Notes under the pieces: model-generated | What the model was told of the DNA's origin: nothing | What the model saw: the letters and a program-made list of their open reading frames with translations, nothing else | Databases searched by the model: none | Shown here: one piece after another, positions 17,680-25,208 of the stretch | Numbering within the stretch: position 1 is the first letter of the stretch | Layout: every line of letters starts with the position of its first letter | Program-made: the position numbers and the translations under genes | Source of the DNA: Muribaculaceae bacterium | Lineage (GTDB): Bacteria > Bacteroidota > Bacteroidia > Bacteroidales > Muribaculaceae | Length of the DNA stretch: 64,000 nt | Direction: 5' to 3' | Assembly (NCBI GenBank): GCA_017399915.1 | Contig: JAFQAS010000065.1 | Coordinates: forward strand, 124,001-188,000

Positions 17680-17703
17680 AAGAAGAAAAATTTCTTATAT
17701 AGC

Positions 17704-17733
17704 ACGACCGCATGCCATTTGGTGTGCGGTCGT
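17704..17733. terminator. Terminator after korAB
   Basis: A stem with ACGACCGCA / TGCGGTCGT (9 bp) extended after a two-base mismatch by CC/GG, then a T-rich stretch. It lies between convergent genes. Confidence 0.75.
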
Positions 17734-17768
17734 TCCATTCTATATCAATTTTTAATTAAAATACTGAA

Positions 17769-18587
17769 CTAGTTTAATGCTTTTATATTTTCTGATGCAA
17801 TATCCCTTAATTCAATTTTATCATCCAACCAATCTAACTTTTTAATACATTCTTGTACTGCAATATCTTTATTGCTAGTGATTTTATATTTTTCATACCC
17901 AAATAAAGAATTCAAATCTTTCAAATATTCATATTGAGAGTCAATTCCTAAATAATAAGTTGTATCTTCTAGAATGTCAACATATTTTTTGTACTCATTT
18001 ATAAGGTAATTATATTCGCAATCAACCGCTCTATTAAAACAATCTGAATTCGGCCCAATAGTCCTAATATATATGTAATCGCTATCTTCTGCTGGAATTT
18101 TATGGGTTTCTAAAATATTAAAATTGGGAGTCAACGAAAATAACAATGTTACTTTTTCTGTTTTATATTCTTTACTAATTGTAAAAAAAGCAATCATAAA
18201 ATATTCCTTCGCTTCATAATTAGCTTTATTGAAATCAGCATCATTGCGTATTATATCTTCTATAACGCTGCGCGAACAACCTGTTGTCATTAAACGAATT
18301 GCTATTCCAGATGGTGATGTTGTTAAGTATTTACTTGTTGCATATCCTCTTTCTCCCATGCTTTTATTCTCTATTGATTCAAGAAATATTGTTTGAAGTT
18401 CTTCTTCGTTTGTTGTTCTAGAGATATATAGTTCACTATATGCTTCTTCTACAATTTCGGCATCATTTAAGTACTTGTCAATTATATATTGTTTTATATT
18501 ATCCTTTGCAATTTTATTTTCAGAACAAGATGAAAGTCCAACACATGTCGCTAAAACAAGCATCAATAATAAAATTTTCGTTTTCAC
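17769..18587 (-). CDS. Lipoprotein of unknown function
   Basis: 272 residues starting with a lipoprotein signal peptide (MKTKILLLMLVLATCVGLSSC; acylated Cys in LSSC). The rest is mostly predicted helical and acidic, rich in Ile, Asn, Tyr and Glu. I recognise no domain. The gene is more AT-rich than korAB and stands alone between a terminator and a long non-coding stretch. This would fit a fast-evolving accessory gene. Confidence 0.7.
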   Translation of the reverse strand: MKTKILLLMLVLATCVGLSSCSENKIAKDNIKQYIIDKYLNDAEIVEEAYSELYISRTTNEEELQTIFLESIENKSMGERGYATSKYLTTSPSGIAIRLMTTGCSRSVIEDIIRNDADFNKANYEAKEYFMIAFFTISKEYKTEKVTLLFSLTPNFNILETHKIPAEDSDYIYIRTIGPNSDCFNRAVDCEYNYLINEYKKYVDILEDTTYYLGIDSQYEYLKDLNSLFGYEKYKITSNKDIAVQECIKKLDWLDDKIELRDIASENIKALN

Positions 18588-19155
18588 ACTTTTAAATATT
18601 TAAAGTTAGTGCAATATTGCCTTAATCAATTTACCTGCGCTAACTAAAAAGAAAAGCGCAGACTTTCGCCAACGCCTTCAAGGTTCACCACAAACCACAA
18701 TACAATTGGTTAGAGCCTGCACTTATTGCAGTCTCTCAATATGTATTGTTTTGCTCGTAACTTTCCGAGGTGGTGATTCTGAAGGCTATTGAGCAAATAT
18801 TTTCAATAAAAATCTGAAATGAAAATCATTTCATCATCACAAAGGTAATGAATATTTCTTGTAATGCAATTATATAACTAAAATTTATTGCATTGCGTAA
18901 AATGTAACGGCAGGTGCGAAATAACCGAAAATCACACACTAACGATTCTTTCAGAATCGAGTCACTTTCTCTATCGGCCCTTGACACATCCACTTTGTGG
19001 CTATGCCAGACCACGCAAAAATCTATCCCATTGAATCGCTTATTTTAAGACATAACAAAATTTATGGCGATTCCCTTAATTTATGATTTTCACCATCTAT
19101 CGCATAAAAGTGTGAAATTTCTCACACAAACATGGGGATAGATGGTGATTTTGTC
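18588..19155. other. 568-bp stretch without a convincing gene
   Basis: No coding frame here looks real. The longest (18826-19014, minus, 62 residues) has no family-like features. The stretch holds the promoter side of the lipoprotein gene and, at its right end, a nested hairpin described separately. Confidence 0.5.
19090..19148. other. Nested hairpin, possible structured RNA or 3' element
   Basis: A perfect 12-bp outer stem (TCACCATCTATC, 19090-19101, with GATAGATGGTGA, 19137-19148) encloses an inner 6-bp stem (GTGTGA, 19110-19115, with TCACAC, 19122-19127). Neither side has a long T tract, so it is not a standard terminator. It lies directly after the 3' end of the six-repeat protein gene. 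Confidence 0.5.
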
Positions 19156-19587
19156 CTACCAAATATCAAACATTCCATATAGATACACTGCGGCGGCGAC
19201 CGATTGGGGGACGTTGCTCACTCGCCCTATCTGTGAGCCACTACGATTGTATATATAACTACCCGATACACGACCAATAAATGAGCCCGAGTTATCATAA
19301 TATCTATCGCCACTACCATATCCTATATAGCTACCTGAGCGATTGTAAAAACGGTCACCGCTCTTATATCCTATATAGCTTCCGCTGCGGTCATAAAACC
19401 TATCGCCGTCAACTCGCCCCACATATGAACCCGAGCTGTTGTAGATGCGACCGCTATCATATCGACCAATCATTGAGCCTGAGCTGTCATACATGTGCTG
19501 CGCCTGAGCAGCTAATGGCGTCGCCATAGCTACAACCAATAATATCAATACTAAATATCGGCTTATTACTTTTGTTTTCATAGGCAT
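19156..19587 (-). CDS. Secreted six-repeat protein, probably beta-flower type
   Basis: 143 residues. A signal peptide (about 1-29, ending AAQAQ) is followed by six 16-residue units of the form [IFY]Y-x-x-SGS-x-[IV]G-x-x-x-G-x-[RY], for example FYDRSGSYIGYKSGDR. A short hydrophobic tail (VAAAVYLYGMFDIW) ends the protein. The repeat resembles the recently named '4-fold beta flower' proteins of Bacteroidota, whose function is unknown; this assignment is from memory. An alternative ATG two codons later (19581) is equally good. A TATTTTTG -7 box lies at 19610-19617 on the minus strand. Confidence 0.75.
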   Translation of the reverse strand: MPMKTKVISRYLVLILLVVAMATPLAAQAQHMYDSSGSMIGRYDSGRIYNSSGSYVGRVDGDRFYDRSGSYIGYKSGDRFYNRSGSYIGYGSGDRYYDNSGSFIGRVSGSYIYNRSGSQIGRVSNVPQSVAAAVYLYGMFDIW

Positions 19588-19669
19588 TGAGTTTTACATA
19601 TAACTACCACAAAAATACGTATTTAAACCCACAAATGCAAAAGTTTTTCAACTTAAAGAGAAATGAATG

Positions 19670-19700
19670 TTGTGAGAAATAAAAAAATGTTGTACCTTTG
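19670..19700 (+). promoter_or_regulatory. Promoter of the SRP RNA gene
   Basis: TTG at 19670-19672, a 20-bp spacer, then TACCTTTG at 19693-19700, about 5 nt before the RNA. It is one of the clearest promoters in the window. Confidence 0.75.
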
Positions 19701-19705
19701 CAGTC

Positions 19706-19802
19706 GGGTAAGTCCTATACGACCAGCTCCCCGGGAACTCCGTCAGGTCTTGATCGAAGCAGCGGTACCGGGTCGTAGCGGTGCGATGTAGTAAGCTTAC
19801 CC
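19706..19802 (+). ncRNA. ffs: Signal recognition particle RNA, small bacterial type (4.5S)
   Basis: About 97 nt. The ends pair (GGGTAAG with CTTACCC), followed by a T7 tract as terminator. The apical part holds GTCAGGTCTTGATCGAAGCAGC, the conserved SRP helix 8 region that binds Ffh: the GTCAGG and GAAGCAGC flanks are kept and the tetraloop part differs from E. coli. This RNA directs ribosomes making membrane and secreted proteins to FtsY. Confidence 0.9.
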
Positions 19803-19914
19803 TTTTTTTGTACCCATATATTTCATATTCATTCTATCCTGAATTTCCCCAAACAATTCTTGAATGATAATAAGTTATAACTATTATTATACACTATTCA
19901 GCACGTATTAAAAC

Positions 19915-19953
19915 AAAAAAAAGACGCTGACTCAATGAATCAGCGTCTTTTTT
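19915..19953 (-). terminator. Terminator downstream of tRNA-Gln
   Basis: Stem GACGCTGA (19923-19930) with TCAGCGTC (19940-19947), extended by A/T pairs. The minus-strand tail is a long T run. Confidence 0.8.
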
Positions 19954-19954
19954 G

Positions 19955-20025
19955 TTGTCTTACCAGGACTCGAACCTAGACAGGCAGAACCAAAAACTGC
20001 AGTGCTACCATTACACCATAAGACA
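19955..20025 (-). tRNA. tRNA-Gln (anticodon TTG)
   Basis: The minus strand folds into a standard cloverleaf: acceptor TGTCTTA/TAAGACA, D arm with GGTGTAATGGTAGCAC, anticodon loop TTTTGGT (anticodon TTG) and T loop GGTTCGAGTCC. The anticodon stem is GCAGT/TCTGC, so its last pair (31-39) is a T-T mismatch. CCA is not encoded. It is followed by its own terminator. Confidence 0.9.
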
Positions 20026-20123
20026 ATCCTTATTGCCCAAGACTTCCGTCCTAAAGCGTTGCAAAGGTACGCACAATTTTCAAACTGTGCAAATATTTTT
20101 GCAACTTTTTTCAAAATATTTTT

Positions 20124-21416
20124 CTACTTTGCGATTAGCAAGAAGTAATTTTTCTTACCTTTTTGCACAAGTATATATTTGTCATTGAGGAGCATATCAA
20201 CAGAAGCATCGGCATAAACATCGGCGATTTTTTCTTTGTTGATTGACACACCACCTTGTTGAGCGAGCTTGCGAAGTTCACCTTTTGAAGGGAACACAGC
20301 CGCTTTTTCAACCAAAAGGTCGGCAATCTTAACTCCAGCCTCAATGTCGGTTTTTTCAACCTCAAACGTTGGCACACCTTCAAACACAGCCAAGAGTGTA
20401 GCTTCGTCGATTTTGCGGAGAGTTTCAGATGCTTTATTGCTGAATAGGATTTGCGAAGCTTCAACGGCAGCCTCATATTCTTCGGCCGAATGAACCATTG
20501 TAGTGATTTCTTTTGCAAGACGTTTTTGCAATGGGCGCAAACCGGGATCTTTCTCTTGTTCTTCAACGAGTGATTGAATTTCTTCGCGTGAAAGTTCGGT
20601 GAAGATTTTGATATATTTTTCAGCGTCAGCGTCAGATACATTCAACCAGAATTGATAGAACTTATAAGGAGAAGTGTAGCGAGGATCCAACCACACGTTA
20701 CCGCTCTCGGTCTTACCAAACTTACCACCGTCGGCCTTAGTGATGAGCGGACAAGTGAGCGCATATGCTTCACCACCCACTGTGCGACGGATAAGCTCTG
20801 TACCGGTAGTGATGTTACCCCATTGGTCAGAGCCACCAAGTTGAAGGCGACAGTTTTTGTCTTTATAAAGAGTCAAAAAGTCGTAACCTTGCACAAGTTG
20901 GTATGAGAACTCGGTAAACGACATACCTTGTTGAGATTCTCCCGAAAGGCGTTTCTTAACCGAGTCTTTCGCCATCATATAGTTAACGGTGATATGTTTA
21001 CCCACATCGCGGATAAAGTCGAGGAATGAGAAATTCTTCATCCAGTCGTAGTTGTTTACCAACTCAGCCGCATTGGGTGCATCGCTATCGAAGTCGAGGA
21101 ACTTAGCAAGTTGTTTTTTGATAGCTTCTTGGTTGTGACGCAATGTTTCTTCATCGAGGAGCTTGCGTTCTTGGCTTTTCATTGATGGGTCGCCAATCAT
21201 ACCGGTAGCACCTCCAACGAGAGCGATAGGTTTGTGTCCGGCACGTTGGAAGTGCTTAAGCATCATCACTCCCACCAAGTGGCCAATATGTAGTGAATCG
21301 GCAGTGGGGTCGATACCCAAATAAGCCGTAGTCATTTCTTTTTTGAGTTGTTCTTCAGTGCCGGGCATTACGGTGTGAATCATTCCGCGCCAGGTCAATT
21401 CTTCATTAAAATCCAT
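20124..21416 (-). CDS. tyrS: Tyrosyl-tRNA synthetase
   Basis: 430 residues, normal for the bacterial TyrS type. It charges tRNA-Tyr. Seen: class I signature HIGH at 43-46 ([18 protein letters not shown]), the tyrosine-binding region GGSDQWGNI (194-202), the second signature KFGKT at 232-236, and a C-terminal S4-like RNA-binding domain (about 360-430, [23 protein letters not shown]). A TAACTTTG -7 box lies 32 nt upstream at 21449-21456. tRNA-Gln, not tRNA-Tyr, is next to it. Confidence 0.97.
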   Translation of the reverse strand: MDFNEELTWRGMIHTVMPGTEEQLKKEMTTAYLGIDPTADSLHIGHLVGVMMLKHFQRAGHKPIALVGGATGMIGDPSMKSQERKLLDEETLRHNQEAIKKQLAKFLDFDSDAPNAAELVNNYDWMKNFSFLDFIRDVGKHITVNYMMAKDSVKKRLSGESQQGMSFTEFSYQLVQGYDFLTLYKDKNCRLQLGGSDQWGNITTGTELIRRTVGGEAYALTCPLITKADGGKFGKTESGNVWLDPRYTSPYKFYQFWLNVSDADAEKYIKIFTELSREEIQSLVEEQEKDPGLRPLQKRLAKEITTMVHSAEEYEAAVEASQILFSNKASETLRKIDEATLLAVFEGVPTFEVEKTDIEAGVKIADLLVEKAAVFPSKGELRKLAQQGGVSINKEKIADVYADASVDMLLNDKYILVQKGKKNYFLLIAK

Positions 21417-21448
21417 TGTAGTTTATATTGTTAATTTATTTTCTGATG

Positions 21449-21456
21449 CAAAGTTA
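21449..21456 (-). promoter_or_regulatory. -7 box (TAACTTTG) of tyrS
   Basis: It matches TAnnTTTG on the minus strand. No T-box or other leader structure is visible in the about 30-nt leader. Confidence 0.5.
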
Positions 21457-21549
21457 CATAATTAATTTGTAATTTCCATCTTCATACTCATATTTCAAAA
21501 GCCGAACCTCCTTAATTATATAATCAGCTCCACATCTTAATCTCAAAAA

Positions 21550-21580
21550 TTGTTTTTCCCACAACTATTTACTACATTTG
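21550..21580 (+). promoter_or_regulatory. Promoter of the 21605 gene
   Basis: TTG at 21550-21552, a 20-bp spacer, TACATTTG at 21573-21580. It shows that the upstream in-frame codon at 21578 cannot be the start. Confidence 0.65.
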
Positions 21581-21604
21581 CATAAACTATTAAATATTTC
21601 AACC

Positions 21605-22147
21605 ATGAAAAAATATCTATTACTTATTCTATGCACACTTTTTATCAGTGTATCGCTCAGTGCTCAATCAAAAAGTAACCCGCACCTTAAATTTATGGGC
21701 ATTCCCATCAATGGCTCTATTACAAACTTCCAAAACAAACTAATAGCCAAAGGATTTAAATATGACAAAGCTGGCTCAATGGCTTTAGAAACTCCAACTC
21801 GTATTTTTAAAGGTCAATTTGCCGGAGAAACCGCTCAACTATTTGTCTACTCTGATCGAGACCAAAAATTTGTTTATCGAGTCAAAGCGATTATTCAAAG
21901 GGATTCCGAGAAGCAAATCCTTTATATGATGCGTATGTATAGAAAACAACTAGTAGAAAAATATTCAACATATGCCGAAGAAGGGACTCACGAAGGAAAT
22001 GAATCATATTACATACCAGTAGAGAACGGCTGGATAGATTTGTATTATGTGCAAAATGTATATGATATTGGCTATTCTTTGCAAATCGACTATTGGGACG
22101 AGACCAACACCCAAAAGCACGAAGCTAACAATATGAATGACCTTTAA
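21605..22147 (+). CDS. Secreted protein of unknown function
   Basis: 180 residues with a signal peptide (MKKYLLLILCTLFISVSLSAQ). The mature part opens with HLKFMGIPINGSITNFQNKLIAKGFKYDKAG. This 'fMGIpinGs...f...L..kGf' start occurs in many small Bacteroidota exported proteins of unknown role. No catalytic motif is seen. I use the ATG at 21605 because the promoter -7 box covers the earlier in-frame start. The gene is single, between tyrS (divergent) and HU. Confidence 0.75.
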   Translation: MKKYLLLILCTLFISVSLSAQSKSNPHLKFMGIPINGSITNFQNKLIAKGFKYDKAGSMALETPTRIFKGQFAGETAQLFVYSDRDQKFVYRVKAIIQRDSEKQILYMMRMYRKQLVEKYSTYAEEGTHEGNESYYIPVENGWIDLYYVQNVYDIGYSLQIDYWDETNTQKHEANNMNDL

Positions 22148-22239
22148 GTCATCAAAAGGCGCTTTTAAATCAGATTTTTTGCCAAAAACGTGCGAAAAGG
22201 TAGATTTTTAGAGGTATTTGTCAATTATTTGCGTTAAAA

Positions 22240-22272
22240 TTGTGGTTAATTGAAAAAAAAGTACGATATTTG
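22240..22272 (+). promoter_or_regulatory. Possible promoter of the HU gene
   Basis: TTG at 22240-22242 and GATATTTG at 22265-22272 (one mismatch to TAnnTTTG). The leader to the HU ATG would be about 80 nt and AT-rich. Confidence 0.35.
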
Positions 22273-22357
22273 CAGTTGCAAAATTCGGAAATACATCGAA
22301 AAAACGGTATAACGATTTGCAAATCAACGAAATTAACTAATTAAAAAAATAACTACA

Positions 22358-22630
22358 ATGACTAAAGCTCAAATCGTAAACGAAATTTCAAAGTCAACTG
22401 GCATTGAAAAAGCTAATGTACTTGAAACTGTAGAAAAATTCATGGAAGTCGTAAAAGACTCACTCGCAAACGGAGAAAACGTATACTTGAGAGGTTTTGG
22501 TAGCTTCATCGTAAAAGTACGCTCACAAAAAACCGCTCGCAACATCTCTAAAAACGAAACTATCATTATCCCTGAACACAAAATCCCAGCGTTCAAACCT
22601 GCTAAAGTGTTCATGGAAGAAGTTAAGTAA
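22358..22630 (+). CDS. HU/IHF family DNA-binding protein
   Basis: 90 residues, the normal size for HU. The protein bends and compacts DNA as a dimer. Seen: MTKAQIVNEISKSTGIEKANV (N-terminal helices), LRGFGSFIVKVRSQKTARNI (the conserved GFGSF turn and start of the beta arm) and IPAFKPAKVF (the usual IPAFKPGK with Ala replacing Gly). The arm proline of IIIPEHKIP is present. The small basic protein at 22679 follows in the same direction after 48 nt. Confidence 0.95.
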   Translation: MTKAQIVNEISKSTGIEKANVLETVEKFMEVVKDSLANGENVYLRGFGSFIVKVRSQKTARNISKNETIIIPEHKIPAFKPAKVFMEEVK

Positions 22631-22678
22631 TATAAGAGAACAATCAACATTATTTTTTAACCTATAAATTAGCGTAAA

Positions 22679-22768
22679 ATGCCAAGCGGAAAGAAAAGAA
22701 AAGGTCATAAAATGGCCACTCACAAGCGCAAAAAACGTCTAAGAAAGAATCGTCACAAAAAGAAATAA
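22679..22768 (+). CDS. 29-residue basic protein, AURKAIP1/COX24 (bS22/mS38)-like, probably ribosomal
   Basis: MPSGKKRKGHKMATHKRKKRLRKNRHKKK: 29 residues, more than half Lys, Arg or His. It matches the short KRRKKM-x-KHKRKKRLRKNR pattern of the COX24/AURKAIP1 C-terminal domain found in mitochondrial mS38 and mycobacterial bS22, which bind the small ribosomal subunit. That resemblance is my recognition, not an alignment score. It lies between HU and RNase G/E on the same strand and is too short for most gene finders. Confidence 0.7.
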   Translation: MPSGKKRKGHKMATHKRKKRLRKNRHKKK

Positions 22769-22888
22769 TCTAATTTGATTCTTTCATAATCACAAACGCT
22801 ATACGAAGAACAAACAGGAGGTGGTTTTGCTCATATGCGAGAAAATGCAATCCGTTTGTTCTTTGTGTGTTTTTAGATATCTAAGAAG

Positions 22889-24511
22889 ATGAAAAGTGAA
22901 CTCGTAGTAAATGTCCAACCGAACGATGTATCAATAGCATTGCTCGAAGATTCCCGACTCGTATCGATGCAGAAGGAGTCGAGAAACGCATCGTATGCTG
23001 TAGGCGACATTTACCTGGCAAAAGTAAAAAAAATCATGCCGGGATTAAATGCGTCGTTTGTCAACGTGGGGCATGAAAAAGAGGCGTTTCTTCACTACTT
23101 AGATCTTGGTTCCCATTTCTCTTCCTATCATGCTTTTGTCAAGCAACTTTTAGACGACAAGAAGCATTTGCCATCAATCTCAAAAATGAAGCTACTGCCC
23201 GATATCGACAAGCACGGAACAATAGGCGAAGTGTTACAACCGGGGTCAGAGCTTCTCGTGCAAATCGTAAAAGAGCCTATATCTACAAAAGGGCCACGCC
23301 TAACTACCGAGATAACATTTACGGGACGTTACTTAGTGTTGATACCTTTTTGCGACAAAATTTCCATATCGCAAAAAATCAAATCAACCGAAGAAAAATT
23401 GCGTCTACGCCAGCTCATCAGTAGCATCAAGCCTAAAAACTTCGGAGTAATAGTGCGCACCTCGGCCGAAGGCAAGAAAGTAGCCGACCTCAACCACGAG
23501 CTAAAAACACTGCTCAAATGTTGGGACGACACTATTGCCAAAGCTCAAAAAGCAGAAGCTCCCGCCCTCTTATTTGAAGAAGAAAGTCGCATTGTGGGAG
23601 TGTTGCGCGACATCTTTAGCCCCACGTTTGAAAACGTGTATGTAAACGATGCCGACACGTTTGCTCAAATTTCAAAATATGTGAATCTCATCGCCCCCGA
23701 GCGCAAAGATATCGTAAAGCTCTACGAGGACGATGTGCCCATATTTGACCATTTCAACATCACAAAGCAAATTAAGTCATCGTTTGGGAAAACCGTTTCA
23801 TTCAAATCGGGGGCATATATCATCATTGAGCACACCGAAGCTCTACACGTGATTGACGTAAACTCAGGCAACCGCACTAAGGCCGGTTCTGATCAAGAAT
23901 CAAACGCCCTCGACGTAAACTTGCGTGCGGTCGATGAAATTGCCCGACAACTACGCTTACGAGATATAGGAGGCATTATCGTTATCGACTTTATCGATAT
24001 GAATAAAGCCGAACATCGTCAACGAGTATATGAGCACATGAAAGAGGTGATGGCCAATGACCGAGCCCGACACAACATTTTGCAATTAAGCAAATTCGGA
24101 TTGATGCAAATCACCCGCCAACGAGTGCGTCCGGCAATGGATATCACCACTACCGAGTCGTGTCCGTCATGTTTTGGCAAAGGCGAAGTGCAACCATCTC
24201 TATTATTCACCGACACACTTCACGAGAAAATTGAATACCTTGTCAAAGACCTCAATGTAAAAGGATTCAAAATGTATGTACACCCATTTATCGATGCATA
24301 CATTAAAAAAGGTATTTTCTCGATATATCGCAAGTGGAGATGGAAACTTGGGTGGGGATTTAAGATTATCCCCGATCAATCTCTCGCATATCTTCAATAT
24401 CGAGTGATCGACAAAAAAGGCAACGAACTTGACCTTAAGGAAGAAAAAGACTTGGAATCATCATCAACAAAAAACAAGTCGAAAACCAAGAATCGCAATC
24501 AAGAGGAATAA
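22889..24511 (+). CDS. rng: Ribonuclease G/E family endoribonuclease
   Basis: 540 residues, RNase G-like without the RNase E scaffold tail. It trims 16S rRNA 5' ends and cleaves mRNA. Seen: S1 RNA-binding segment (about 35-130; GDIYLAKVKKIMPGLNASFVNVGHEKEAFLH), the 5' sensor region, the catalytic metal site DVNSGNR with later IDFIDM (Asp pair), and the zinc-link ESCPSCFGKG (CPxC). The C-terminal about 90 residues end in a charged tail. A basic, Ser/Lys-rich end is common in Bacteroidota members. The gene is downstream of HU and the small basic protein on the same strand. Confidence 0.94.
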   Translation: MKSELVVNVQPNDVSIALLEDSRLVSMQKESRNASYAVGDIYLAKVKKIMPGLNASFVNVGHEKEAFLHYLDLGSHFSSYHAFVKQLLDDKKHLPSISKMKLLPDIDKHGTIGEVLQPGSELLVQIVKEPISTKGPRLTTEITFTGRYLVLIPFCDKISISQKIKSTEEKLRLRQLISSIKPKNFGVIVRTSAEGKKVADLNHELKTLLKCWDDTIAKAQKAEAPALLFEEESRIVGVLRDIFSPTFENVYVNDADTFAQISKYVNLIAPERKDIVKLYEDDVPIFDHFNITKQIKSSFGKTVSFKSGAYIIIEHTEALHVIDVNSGNRTKAGSDQESNALDVNLRAVDEIARQLRLRDIGGIIVIDFIDMNKAEHRQRVYEHMKEVMANDRARHNILQLSKFGLMQITRQRVRPAMDITTTESCPSCFGKGEVQPSLLFTDTLHEKIEYLVKDLNVKGFKMYVHPFIDAYIKKGIFSIYRKWRWKLGWGFKIIPDQSLAYLQYRVIDKKGNELDLKEEKDLESSSTKNKSKTKNRNQEE

Positions 24512-24546
24512 ACGCGTCTTATGCGCCCTCTCATCTTAAACTAACA

Positions 24547-24584
24547 AAGGCGGAGTGTTCATAAAGAGCACTCCGCCTTGTGTT
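24547..24584. terminator. Terminator between rng and ferritin gene
   Basis: An 11-bp stem (AAGGCGGAGTG / CACTCCGCCTT), followed by TGTGTTTAT. It serves the convergent genes. Confidence 0.8.
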
Positions 24585-24604
24585 TATATGTAAAATCAAA
24601 AATT

Positions 24605-25126
24605 TTATTCGGCTGTAGCCAATGGAGAAGGCACATTATAAGTGCGAGTAGCAAGCTCTTGGTCGAGCATATAAATACCCATACCATCGTTGCCAATAAG
24701 AGAGAATTTATCGATTAATTCTTGAGCACTTTCTTCTTCCTCAACTTGCTCTGCGATAAACCAATTTAGCATTTCGCGAGTAGCATAATCATGTTCACCT
24801 TCGGCCAATGCATAAAGGTTATTAATCATAGCAGTCACTTTTTGCTCATGAGCAAGTGTTGCGTTAAATGCATCGAGAGGAGTTGCCCACTCTGTTTCAA
24901 CAGCGTCGATAGGTTTCAACCACACACGTCCACCGCGAGCATTGATATAATTCATAAAAATTTCGGCATGAGCTTGCTCTTCTTTGAATTGCACCTTAAA
25001 CCAATTAGCAATGCCCGATTTTCCATCAGCTTCAAAATTATGAGCCATTGCGAGATAGAGGTATGCCGACCACAATTCAGCATTTACTTGCGCATTTAGA
25101 GCGTCTTCGATAGTTTTGCTTAACAT
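24605..25126 (-). CDS. ftnA: Non-haem ferritin
   Basis: 173 residues, bacterial ferritin (FtnA type). It stores iron as ferric oxide in a 24-subunit shell. Seen: four-helix-bundle ligands E18 (NAELWSAYLYLAMA), E51 and H54 (FKEEQAHAEIFMNYI), and EQVEEEESAQEL in the third helix for the ferroxidase centre. In Bacteroidales such genes help survive oxygen and peroxide. It is monocistronic, with a promoter of TTG, 19 bp, TAAATTTG. Confidence 0.95.
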   Translation of the reverse strand: MLSKTIEDALNAQVNAELWSAYLYLAMAHNFEADGKSGIANWFKVQFKEEQAHAEIFMNYINARGGRVWLKPIDAVETEWATPLDAFNATLAHEQKVTAMINNLYALAEGEHDYATREMLNWFIAEQVEEEESAQELIDKFSLIGNDGMGIYMLDQELATRTYNVPSPLATAE

Positions 25127-25157
25127 AACGTTTAAAATTTTAATTAATGTGATAACA

Positions 25158-25187
25158 CAAATTTAGTAATTAAATTTTTAATCACAA
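25158..25187 (-). promoter_or_regulatory. Promoter of the ferritin gene
   Basis: On the minus strand: TTG (25187-25185), a 19-bp spacer, TAAATTTG (25165-25158). Confidence 0.6.
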
Positions 25188-25208
25188 CGTTTTTTTCCTA
25201 AAAATAGT

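Noticed and set aside
18826..19014. Minus-strand frame of 62 codons in the long gap
   Set aside because: No promoter close by, no recognisable motif; likely chance.
19952..20188. Plus-strand frame across the tRNA-Gln gene
   Set aside because: It is the complement of a tRNA and the end of tyrS.
20135..20641. 168-codon frame inside tyrS
   Set aside because: Alternative frame of tyrS on the same strand; the tyrS frame holds all family motifs.
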